DNA of 64,000 bases from assembly GCA_963971225.1 (NCBI GenBank), contig OZ020267.1:1302001-1366000 (forward strand). The letters are read 5' to 3'. Both the position numbers and the translations under genes were made by a program. This stretch comes from Melieria omissa. Its lineage: Eukaryota > Arthropoda > Insecta > Diptera > Ulidiidae. The first letter of the stretch is position 1; every line of letters begins with the position of its first letter. Under the pieces are notes generated by a model. The model ran no database searches. It worked only from the letters and a program-made list of their open reading frames with translations, and had not been told where the DNA came from. Of this stretch, positions 38,301 through 49,816 are shown piece by piece.

Positions 38301-41300
38301 CGGCCAATTTGGGACAAAACTATGAATAGATGAACAAACATCTTTTGGCGAAATATAAAAGGAACGAAGCCGCTTTGCATAAGCAGAGATTCTTTGTACA
38401 AGTTTTAATCACTTTCACTTTGGTAAAGTTAAATTAAAAAACATTAAAATATAAATGAAACATCTCTGCTGTGATGAGTTAGGATGGCAACCCTTTACTT
38501 TTGGTTAGCAAGCAGTGACACTCGAGAAACTCAACATTAACAAACATTAAATATAAAAAAACAAAAGAATTTTTACGACACTTTTAAAAGCTACAAAGCA
38601 CTGCCCGGCGGCAATTCAGTACAACAAATTTATATGCCTCGACCTGAAAGTTTTTGCAAAATTAAAAGTCAACGCAAGTGGCCAGCAAAGACACAGGCGA
38701 CCAGCTTCGGCTTCAACTTTTTCCTACTTTTGTTTATGATTATTGCTGTGGTTGTTGTTGCTGTTGCTGTTGCAATTGCCAGGCACAACTGGTCATGATT
38801 TACTGCACCTTAATGCATGACAATTCCGGCTGACGCTTATAGCTGTGAGAAATTATGAATTATGGCACCGAGCGTCGAGACAGACGCACAAAGCAAACAA
38901 ACAAACAAATAAACAAATAGGCGAGTCGACAAGCAGCGATGCAGCAGTGCAACTGGCGGGCAGCTGCCAAGCCAAATGCTGCAAAATTGTGCGTTGCTTT
39001 TCCCACGGCAACACGTCACACACATTCACACACACACACACAAACGTAACTGCAGCCGAGCACAACGACAAAAAGAACTCTTGCATAGTTGAAGGCTTTA
39101 TGGGCTACAACTGGCAACAGCCAACTGCCAACTGGCAATGTTAGGCCGAGCAATGCGTGTTGTTGCTGTTAATGCAGCATATTTATTACGCAACGTTTGC
39201 CTCGCTCGTCACTCTCGTCCGCTGTGACGGAGCCCGCACCACAAAATGAGGCAGCGAGGTGCCTCGAGAGTGATTGTTGCACAGCTGCTTTGTTTTTGGC
39301 CTTGTTGCAATTTGAATTATTGTTGTTGTATGTATGATTATGAAGAGTTCGTCGACGTCATTTCGGCAATTTGTCACTGACTGGCTGAGCTTGGTCGTCG
39401 CTTCTAGAAAACAATTAAATTCGACGAGTGGCGCGCCTGTTTCTCTTTCTCGATTCAACATTGTTGTTGTAGTTGCATGAATAGAAATGTTGATGAAAAT
39501 ATGCCGGAGTCAGCACTTGCTGGCTTTTTGTCCTTCGATTCCTCGGCGTCTTGAACATTCAAAGTGCTGACCACAACTAAAGAATCTTCTGCGTTTCTCC
39601 TAACCTCCATTGAAATCCTTTTTTGGCCCGAAAATTCATTACGACTGACATGGCAGCTCTAAGGAGGCTTAGAGCGAGACGCGTCAATTATGCTTGTTCG
39701 GATATTTTCCACTATCTGCTGACTGAATGAGAAGAACTTCAACCACACAACTAAAAAATAATATTTAATAAAACATAAATTGAACAACTGCTGCGAGTTC
39801 TTCTCTCAGCTCTTCGGTTTCCCACTTCTTCAAATTCGAAAGCGAAATTCCACATAAACTGGGCTCACCTTCAACTGGTTACCGCTTGCGGAATTCCGTT
39901 CGCTTGTTGCATCTTTTGTCCTCCTCATCCTTTTCGACGCTTTTCACATTTTTCCGCGATGTCAACAGTCGACTTTGTGTTCTTTATTTTTGTTAATTTC
40001 TTGGCGTGTTTTTTCGTCCCCTTCGCTGCTGTTGGCCTTTGCCTTTCCTTTCCTTGTTGGCTGATTGTGTGCGCTTTTGTCGTTTGCTTGTGTGCGAAAT
40101 TTTTGCGCTCTAAACGATTTTTCGCTTTTGCATTCGCCTCGCTTTTGTTCTGTGTCAGTGCAAATCCCATTAAACCATTACGCGAAAAATGCTCACAGCA
40201 TTTGCGATTTTCGCCCACCTCTCGCTTCCTTCCTTCGTTGTTGTTCGTTGTTTCTTTAGAATTGCAACGCCGAGCGGCTGTCGCTGCCTGTGTGTTAATT
40301 TTAATGAGTTTGGCATTGTTTTGCCTCATTACCGCGCACACTGGCTCGTACTGGGTTCACGTGCACGCAGCGCGCGACAGCAAAAGCGAAGCGAAGAATG
40401 TAAATATTGCTCGAGCAGTGGCAGACAATGCAGGCGCAGCGATGCACGTGGACAGACAAAAAGGCTAGAAATCAACGAAGAATAGTGTCGCTTCTATAGA
40501 ATAATTTAAAATCGAGTTAAATTTAAATAGCTGCAAAAAATTGGGGTTTATAAGAGTTGGCAATTAGGCCGATGGCAACGAAATTTCGCGCGAAAACTTA
40601 AGCAGCAAAGGAACCAGCACAAATTAGCAAAATTTATATAATAATTCATTTCATGTTAGAAAAAAATCATTTTATGAATTTTAACATCAGGATTTTTTTT
40701 TTCCTTTCAATTCCTTTCCCTTTGGAATTGTTTTGCTCCGCGAATATTTGGGTTAAGGTGAATGGGTGACGCTCAAGAATGCTTAAAGCGAATCCAGCAA
40801 AAGCGCCAACCCAAATCACTGACGAGCGCAACGACTTTCTAAGCACAATTGCTCGTTTTATTGCTCGCTCGCGAATTGTTCTTTAATAGGTCGCGCATAC
40901 GCCCAGCTGGTCAAAGCGGCCAAAGCAGCAAATGCACTTTCTGTGCTGCGAACGTTACTGGCATCGCAAGCACCGACTTGTGTAAACGTCGAAATTAGTG
41001 CAGAAGTGGTACAGTAGTTCAAGTGGGTTAATCCGCGCTGTCGCGAACTGATGCTTGTCCAGTGCTCGAGTTCTGCGCAACACGTCAAAGCGCCAAAGCT
41101 TTGTCGCCAGGTGCGGAAACACTTTCCCCTCTTTAACGCCGCATGCCGCATTCACACCTTGGCCGCATATGACACGGCGCCCGTCGCTATTGACTCATTT
41201 ACTGCAACTAATGTTCGCCGAATGCAAACAAACCAGCGCAGAACTTCATTTCGCTTAGCGCATGAATTCATTTAAATGTTGAATTTTCACACCGTGCAGC

Positions 41301-42346
41301 AACAACTGCGTGCACTACAAGGCATTCTTCACACCTGCACGGCTGGCTGCACCGTTCCCTGGCCATGCATCATCATCATAAGTTGCGAGCCTTTCGCGTC
41401 CTTTCGCGCCCAGCTGTCGCCTTCGTTCTCACGGCCCACGGCGCAGCGTTGTTGCCGTTGTTCGCTGCTGCTGACGATAAAAATCTCAGAAGTTCACGTA
41501 ATCGCCAACAAACACTGCCAGCCGGTCCCGGCGACACGGGAGCAAGTGTTCAGTTTAGCGTAGTTAACTTCCGTTTGCATTTGTGTGTGTGAGTGTGTGT
41601 GTGTCGGTGTTTGTGTACACGTGTTGGTGTCAGACACTTTACAACACGCGCATATGTGTAGCGTGTATCCCTTTGTCGGCTGGCAAAGTGTGCAAAATTT
41701 ATTACCGGACGATTTTCGCTCACACGGCGCCGCGGCAGCAAAAAAGGTGCGAAGGAATTTCCATTTTTCTACCTGGCCGCAGCGCCCTCTCGAATTTTCG
41801 TGTAGCCAAAGCACAAAAAATGCGCTGAAAAATTCAAATGCTTCGCACAAAGCGATTGCGATAGCAGTTCAGCAAAGCGAGAGCAGCGCCACAGTGAACT
41901 GAACTGAAGCAAAGTGAAGTGCAGGCTGAGCTCCGGTAACTGAGCTGGGCCGCTCCTCGTTGGCCGCGTGGAAGATTAGGTGGCAGCTGGGGCGGCAGCT
42001 GGTGCGGCAGTAGAGCGGCATTGGCACTGTGCGCTCATTGACACCAAAGGCCACTGTGGAGCATAAAAATTAATTAAATAGTCATTCTCAAAGAAGGCAA
42101 CAAAAAGGGTTGTGGATTGAAATTCATTCAAAACAGTCAAATATCACATAAATCTTGCGTATGGAAATTAAAAAGTCAGCCTAAAAACATGCTACACACT
42201 ATTCAAATGCCGTTACACGTGTAAGATAAGAGTTTTTTTAATTAAATTTCAAGATTCGCTTTGAAACTTTCGTATCGCAATATTTTGATGTAAAATGTTT
42301 TAACAAAAATGTTTAAAAACTTAAAAACTTTCTAAAATTGAAACTC

Positions 42347-42411
42347 AACCTAAAAGTATGCCAAAAAAAAGCGGCAGTTAGAAACCTGTGTTCATTGCAT
42401 ACTTTTAGGTT
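42347..42411. repeat. Inverted repeat, 15-bp arms, 35-bp spacer
   Basis: AACCTAAAAGTATGC (42347-42361) and GCATACTTTTAGGTT (42397-42411) are exact inverted repeats. A related piece, TTCATTGCAATTTTAGGT, follows at about 42431. It may be the remnant of a small MITE, but no target duplication is clear. Confidence 0.6.
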
Positions 42412-45400
42412 CTATTTACCGCTTTTGAATTCATTGCAATTTTAGGTAGAATGTCCATGTATGTAAGAATGTCTTTAAATAGCAAATGCTGGCCCAAGCG
42501 CCCAGCCAACGTCGAGAGTGCTGTTGCCCATTGCCTATGGCACACAAAAACAACAAACCATTGCTCAACGTGCCCGCCAGCATTCAGCAACAACGGGCGA
42601 ACCGAAAAGCAAATGAGAAAAACGCCAAAAGTTGAATGGGGCGTCGAAAGGTGAGGCCGGCATTTTAGCACCTCGTTTGCAGTTTCGGCCAACACTTACA
42701 TTAAAACACTCACACGCACATTGACATCCGCACGCACATATGTACGCGCGCATGTTTGAATGTTGGTTGGTGCGAAAATAAATTACACAAACAAAGCATT
42801 TGCCCCTGCCGGTCTCGGCAGCACACTCGCACAGCGGCGCAAAGGCGAAAATCAAAAAATCGGCCAACGAGCAAAAAACACCGGATTCGCTGCTTGCGGA
42901 AAGGAAAACGGCCGTGCCTGGAGTGGAATGTGAAAGGCTGTGTATGTGTGTGTGTGTTTGTGTGCATTCGTTGCCGTGTGTGCTGTGCGAAACGCTTAAT
43001 CCCCGAAAGCAGAGTTGCGGTGTTAAATTTGAAATTGATTTGTTATTCATGGCGTTGACTTATAGACTTCACATTACAATGGCAAAATGTGCCGGCGAGC
43101 AGCCGCCTTCCGTGTCCAGAGCGACACACGAACCTATGTACATATGCACGAACACACACACACACACAGACATGGGGCCATGCTAACAACATACGTGTTG
43201 GCCAACGGCAACGAGGCGGCGCAGCGAAACGAAGGCGGCAGAGTGACGTAAAGGACATAAAAGCGGCGAATGGCTGCGAGCGAACGTTGGCCGCACACAT
43301 GCGGCATAAACAAGCGCGCGGCGCACACCGGCCTGATTGAGATTCACCAATTGGGCGTCAAGAAATCGCACACTGCCGTAAGTGAGGCGGCGCAGCAGTC
43401 GAGTGCGATCGCTTATTTGTGGAAAACAAATCGAGAAAATCTAAAAAATTGCTTGAATTCCTAAAGAGCGAAGTTCAATGTGTGCTTCTTGCGCTTTAAT
43501 GCTTCTGAAACACTTTGTTATGTATGTAAGCAGCGAAGGTATACAAACTGTCCCAAAGAATTCGCGGACTTCATATCGATCAAGTGATTGCGCGACGTGC
43601 AGAGAATTTAAATCAACTGAAACCCCCAACTGCCGCTCGTCCAAATCTTACAACAGCTGAACAGTGGAACGTGCACTGAATTTGGTGACTTTGTGTCTGC
43701 ACAGTCGGCAGCGTGAAATATGGTCGCTGCCAGCGCCAGTTTAAAGCGTTTAAAGTCCTCAACGGAGGCGGGTCCGCCGCTCGAGATATATGGCGGAGAG
43801 TTGCGTTCAAAGTAAACGCACAATAAATTTCGAGAATATGAACACAACACACTTTCAACATCAACAATTACAACATTGGCGAACTTTCGGCCGAGGCGTA
43901 ACCGCAGCGCGTGCACCGCCCGCCGCACCGAAGCGAACCGACCGCGGCGCTTCACGGTCGTCGCGTCTCTCCAGAGAATTTCTTGAATTTAATTTATGTG
44001 CAATTTTGGAATTTCCTTATTTCATGTTTGACGGCGAAAAGGATAACAACAAACAAAAAAGACCGCACAGAGAAGATGGCGAAAGGAGGCGTGCGAGAGT
44101 GTCCTTGAATTGTTTATGCATATTACATAGTGAAGACGACGGACTAAGCCAGCAAAGAAAAGGGTTGCCAACAACAACAACAGCAACAGCAGCAGCAGCA
44201 GTACAGCTGAAACAATAACAGAAGAAGTGGCCGCACAAAACCAGGACAACGAGCATAATAAAGACAAAATGAATTGCAATGAATTGTTACAAATTCATTT
44301 CGGGTGGCGGTCCGCGGTGAGCAGGGAGCGGGGAGCGGTGTGACAGCCAGCCGGAGTGGACCTCTGTGCGACTAGGCAAAGCCAGAAAGAATGTAGGGCC
44401 GGAGAAGGAAAGCGCAAAAGAATTAAAATGGGTGAAAATGGTTTCCAAGACAAACACAACAGCCGACAAAAAGAATCAGCGGGATGCCAACAACAAGCAC
44501 GCAGCGCTACATCACAGTGAAAAGGACAATTTTTATAAATTTAAATGTTGGCAATTTGTTACGGCTCACGAGCGACCGGGAGGCGCGTGCGGCGCGAACG
44601 GACCGAAAATGGCCAAGCGGGAAAAAGGCAAAAGGACGTTTAATTTAAAAAATTAAGCCACTTTTTAAAACAAACTGAGCGCGGCGTTGCGTGCTCCGGC
44701 GCGTTTTAGTGACGAGTTGTGCTCAGCGGCCGGACGCCGATTTGGCGGAAACGGACACAGCGAATTCAAAATTCAAATCCACTTTAAAGCGGCACGCACA
44801 CCAACGCACCATCGCGCCGAAACAAACGAAAATTAATACGACAGAGTAATGGTGCAAGCAGCGCTACGACGACAACAAAAATGAGCGTCGAGTGTGCGCA
44901 CAATGTGGCTGGCAAGAAAAATATTGGGTTTTCTGCCATGAATGACATAATTTCATGTTACAACAACTCATAAATCCAGCAGGACGCGCTGCTAGCGGTC
45001 GGTCACTTGGCGCTGCTTGACTGAGTGTGCAATAAATTTGCGCTTGTGTTGCTGTCGCCCACGCGGCCTCCACATTTGCTATTCTTTCTTTGTGCTCGTT
45101 GTTGTTGTTGTTGTTGTTGTTGTCGTTATTGTTTCGAGCATTATTAGCATTTTGTTTTTAGCGATTTGTTGTTGTGTGCGCTCGAACAAAAGTAATGGCA
45201 AAGTGGCTCAGCACGTCGGCATTTTGCGGTCGACAGAAATGACAAAACTGTCGTAAGGAGACGGAATGATGGAAACGGGCAGTGAGAAGCGCTTAAATAA
45301 AACTGAAAGCCCTCGAAATCAAGCAAACAGAAAGGCATAACTTAAGACGAGATAAAATTCAAAGCAGCACAAAGCAGTGACAAAGTGTACAGATGTGGGG

Positions 45401-45502
45401 TTTTTTAATTTAATTTTCGAATGATTTGCCAAGCATCAACCTAGACTAATTGCTTGGCATTTTCTCGAATTGTATAAACAACTGTCATTATATTCCGATT
45501 TA

Positions 45503-46755
45503 ACATATGTCCACTAAATATTGAGACTAAGTTCCGGCGCGCGCCATTTGAAAACAGACAATTGAATTATGTTAAAAATTTATTTTATTTGGTACTTCAG
45601 TCTATTAGTCAACTGTCAAAAAATACACTTAGAGTACACGCAATGGATCATTGTCTTCGATTTTTCTCAGTGTAAAGCGAATGTCCCGATTTAGGTTTTG
45701 GACGGTGTTTATCTCGATTTGTTTCAACTTTTACTTGGTTCGATTAATCAACTCTTGCTCGTTCCGTGCCTCCCAACACTTTTCGTACAACATACGTTTG
45801 AGAACTGCCCAGAAATTTTCGGTTGGAAGTGCCTAAGACACGTTTGGAGGATTGTCCTTCTTTGACAACTAATTTTATTTTATACTCGGTCAGCCAATCC
45901 AACTTTTTTCGCATAGTGACAGCTTGCAAGATCCGCCCAAAACATGATTTCGTCGCCAGTGTGACCAGTGTGATATTTGCCAGTGAATTGCTTCAATTTT
46001 GGCAAACATTGACCGATATATACGTCAACATTAACCGCTTTGGCTTTGTTTGTGCGAATCAATAGCGCTGAGACACCCTTCGAAAAAATGGCCACCCACA
46101 CTAGCACCTTTGGTTCAAATTTTGATTTGCTGGCGTATTTAACAAAAATGCAAAAATGTGAAGTACGATTCAACATCCAAAATTATGAATTTTTCATTAG
46201 CAAAGTGTTCACAACGAAGTGCACGGCAGCATTTTGGTATATTTTCGAGTTGTTTCGCGGAACACTTTGGTGCTGGTTTATGTTTGCCATAGATGACATT
46301 GTTCCTTTTCAAAATCTTGTGAACACCACACTTTGAAATGGCAAATTTTCGTACTAATTTGCGTGTTGATTGGCCAACTTTGGGTTTTGCACTTGTCAGC
46401 AGAGTTTCGTCCTTGCGGTACTTAACTTCGGCAGACGACCAGATATGACTTCGTTTTCCGGTCCTTTCCCACTACGACAATCTTTCAAAACACGAAAAAT
46501 AGTCGCCCAGGAGATTGGCTTCTCTTTAAACACATCCAGAATTCCCCATGAGTGAGTCGTCCAAACAGATTGGCAACAAATTTTCTTAAACCCAGCTTTT
46601 ACGACATTTTGAATGGAATGTATTGCGTAATTTGAGTTTGGCAGTTGAATAGAAGTCCACTTAAGTATGATAAGTGTATTGAGTGACATCTCCATGTTTG
46701 CTTATGCAGTCAAATAAACGGCTGAAGTTAGTCTCAATATTTAGTGGACATTTGT
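45503..46755 (-). mobile_element. Decayed Tc1/mariner element, 1253 bp
   Basis: Terminal inverted repeats of 28 bp (45503-45530 and 46728-46755) match at 27 of 28 positions and are flanked by TA at both ends (45501-45502, 46756-46757), the Tc1/mariner signature. The transposase reads on the minus strand from about 46695 to about 45640, but in several frames. Recognisable pieces are an N-terminal HTH region ending in RSGKGPENEV, a second HTH (TRKLVRKFAISKCGVHKIL), then KVLVWVAIF and FWADLASCHYA around the second catalytic Asp. The block around the first catalytic Asp is interrupted by an in-frame TAA and lacks the expected acidic pair, so the copy is dead. The FWxDLASCHYA motif suggests the rosa/maT-like side of the family, which is known from tephritids; that assignment is tentative. 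Confidence 0.85.
45640..46695 (-). pseudogene. Broken mariner-type transposase gene
   Basis: The open pieces are 46695-46396, 46176-45880 and 45929-45744, all on the minus strand. They follow transposase domain order: paired HTH DNA-binding domain, then DDE/D catalytic core. At least two frameshifts and one in-frame stop separate them. Because the TIRs are intact, the element could in principle still be moved by a related active transposase. Confidence 0.75.
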
Positions 46756-47553
46756 TACGGGAAACTGCTCCTACTGTTTCTTCGCTATTACCTGGAATCA
46801 TTCACTTCGTTGAGGTAAGCAGGACTGGCAAGTGTCCTCAGCAACAGCAACAATACATCCGCAGGTAACTGATTCCTAAGAATATTTGAGTGATGTGATT
46901 ATTTGGAGTTTGTAAGATCTTCAAGAACTAACCTTATAGTGTCCGCAGCAGCTTGCTACACTTCCGCTGAGAATCCAACCGTTTTCCTTTAGCATTCTGT
47001 CACAAATTTACTGTCTTCTAAACACTCTTCCAAGAAGTTTAGAATATCCAGAGATCTGAAAAGAATATATAATTAAAAGGGTTTTTAGTTTTCTTACTTT
47101 TTAAATGTTCTCAAAAAACTGACTCATACAAAACAAAGATGGCGCACTGTGTACTTCAATTGCCGTTTCGTCGATTCAATTAGGCGATAAGCGGCAAATA
47201 GAAATCAAAGTTGGGGCAGACTCAAAGTTGTGTAAGCAGTCGCAATCAGTTGAAACCCAAACGCAAACACATTAAGCGAGTTGCAGCTAATTCGGTGGAA
47301 ATAAATTTGCGCACCAACAACATATTTGATACTGTTTTCAATTCGATTTCCGGTCGCTAGACGAGCGCTCATTAGCCTTTGGCGCAGTGGTGTCGGCGTG
47401 GCGAATTGACGAAATCGCCCGCAAATAAAATGTAAATCAATTTTTATTTTAATTAGCTGCTTAATTATTCGATTCGGTTTCGCTTTATTGCCGTTTTTAT
47501 TGCGTTTGCGTTTGCTTTTGCTGTTGCTTTTGTGGTTGTGGTTGTTTGTGTTT

Positions 47554-47583
<30 letters not shown>
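47554..47583. repeat. (TTG)10 trinucleotide repeat
   Basis: A pure TTG run of 30 bp. Read on the other strand it gives the poly-Thr or poly-Asn stretches that inflate spurious frames here. A similar run of about 25 bp lies at 45098-45122. Confidence 0.85.
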
Positions 47584-47584
<1 letters not shown>

Positions 47585-49684
47585 GTTTGGCATTATCCAG
47601 CTGCCATCTTTAATAACGCTAATGGAAAAGGGATAACTCACACGCGGCGGCCGGATTACGGTCGCCGTCGAGTGCACTAAATCAAACCAGAAGCCACGCG
47701 AGTAAAGTGAATAATAACGAAGTAAAGTCAACAAAAGTGAAATAAAACAACAACAACAAGGCGGCCGTGGAGTCGGAGACCTAAATAAATAGAATGGCAC
47801 CGGCAAAACCGCAAAAAAGAGTAAAGTGATGGCAAAGCAAATAAATAACGAGTGACTATGAAATCTCGATAACCCCTCGAAGCAACAACGAAAGCGCCGG
47901 GGGGGGGGAGAGGGGCAGGAATAATGACGAGGCCGACATGAAAGTGAGAAAAAGCGTGTGAAAGCGATGCGCGGCTCTCGGGCAGGTGTGGCCAGCTTCC
48001 GCTTTTGTTTATGGAATCCCGAACTGTATTCAAATGCCATTTTCAAATCTTTTGCGTCGTTTTGTAGGTGCACCGGTTGCTTTTGTTGTTGTATAATACA
48101 TTCAACCGCCGTTGGCTCAGCCAGCTTGCGTGTACTTTCGGGCGATTTATAAGCTGAACAACATAAAGCACAACAAATCCGTTAACGCCAAAATGTGATG
48201 TCGCTACGTGTGCGGCGTCTGCCGTCGCTGCAGAAGCTGACTTTGGCTTTGGCTGTTTGTTTGTTTGTTTGGTCGACAAGCAATATGCTGCATAACCAGC
48301 GCCAATCTTGATTTTCGTGGTCTGCCATTCGGCGTTTGAATATTCCCTTACAGCCCCCACCGCCCATCACCGCTGGCGACTTTTCATACTTATTTCCCTT
48401 TTTCGCCTCACTCTTTCATTCGCTGCTGTGCGGTGGCGCTGGGGTTTTTATTTCATGCTTTCAATGCTTTCTCCCACGTTTGTTGTTGTTGTGCTCATTG
48501 TCCTTTGTTAACACAGATGCTTATCGGCGGGCCGCCGCGGCATGTCCTTTGCATTATTTCAAATCTATTGCACGTACACACATAAATACTGTGCGTTGTG
48601 CGTTGTGTGTGACGGTCAGACTCGTCGACCCCTTGCGCCACTACAGAGCGCGGCATCCGTTTGTGCGGGCGTCTGCTGTGATTTCCCTCTTTTTTTTTTT
48701 GGTTTCCGTTATTTTGTTGCTTCATTTTTTTGCCGTCTGTCCGTCGGCCTTTGCTTTGTTGCCCTTGGAGCGGCCGTTGCGTATTTGCATTAATTTTGGT
48801 AAGTGTAAAGATCGTATCCTGTGTAGATTCTTCGCAAGCGATAGCAGCTAATTTCGCTAAATCACTGCTTTTGGCGCAGAAGTTTGTTGTTGTTGTTGTG
48901 TTTAGTGTTGGCGTTTTGCTCTGTGTGATGTCCAGAGGTCAGCTTCAAAATTACCCAAATTAGTTGGATTTCAGTCGCAGCTTCTGTCGAAATACTTATT
49001 TCAAAAAGTTCATTTAATATTTTACATGACTAGTGATAACTTAAGAATATTACCGTGTAATACTTTAAAGATGTGAGATTTAAGGCAAAATTCTAAAAAG
49101 ATGAAAAATATCCACAGATACTCAAAAATTCCGAAATCCCGGTAGTCGCTGCTGCTATCACTTGTCGAGTTGGCCGTTATCTCATTCGTATTTTATTGAA
49201 TAAATTAAGGCAAAAAGTAATTTACAGTTTATTTATACACAATCCGATGAAAGGATGAGTACACACAAAGTCCACTTGTGGCAGGAATGAGCTCGCAAAA
49301 ATAAAAGTGACGTCAACTTTCGGGCAATTGGGGGAAGAAATTAAAGCGAAAGGCGTTCGTCGAGTCGCTCGCTTGAATGAAGGCGCGAAATTAAAATCTC
49401 CAAACTGCTGGAAAGTGTAGTACGAAGAGCGGCACGCCCATTTTTATGCATGACGAGAGAACTGTAAAGGAGCGTTTTTAATTAAAAATGAAAACTACTA
49501 TCAAATGCAAAACTTTGAGGTCAGAAATAGTTCATATTCTGCTGTTCACTGTCGCTATAAACATTTCAATTGATTCTTTCATTTAAAATGTCACTCTGCA
49601 ATGCTTTTAAAGCGTTCCGGCACAGTTTGGTACTTAAAAAGTTTCATGTAATTTATTTGCGAGAACATGCAATTTGCCTTGTCG

Positions 49685-49782
49685 ACACACACACCCACAC
49701 ACACACACATGCGCGCATCCAGGCGCACAAATCATATGAAAACTCATTAACTGAATGCATTCAGTCTCACTCGACACTCACA

Positions 49783-49814
<32 letters not shown>
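49685..49814. repeat. Paired (CA)n microsatellites, the longer about 30 bp
   Basis: An interrupted CA run at about 49685-49709 and a longer run at about 49785-49814 lie about 75 bp apart. The second is the longest CA tract in the window. Confidence 0.85.

Positions 49815-49816
<2 letters not shown>

Larger units (their letters stand above)
31120..45500. other. Non-coding stretch, 14 kb
   Basis: Apart from the AT-rich tract (34.3-34.9 kb), the possible exon at 35029-35311 and the inverted repeat at 42347, this is ordinary fly non-coding DNA with CA, GTT and CAAA repeats. Long opposing frames near 37.2-38.0 and 39.9-40.5 kb overlap on both strands, as expected from stop-poor composition. Confidence 0.55.

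Noticed and set aside
39959..40468. 169-codon + frame with several hydrophobic stretches
   Set aside because: Hydrophobicity comes from T/C-rich DNA (Phe/Leu/Cys runs). The minus strand is open over much of the same span.
43790..44218. 142-codon + frame ending in poly-Thr/Ala
   Set aside because: The end is translated CAA/CAG repeat; the rest has no recognisable motif.
47465..48073. 202-codon minus-strand frame
   Set aside because: Much of it is translated (TTG)n repeat giving a poly-Thr run; the rest is Pro/Arg/Phe-rich without motifs.
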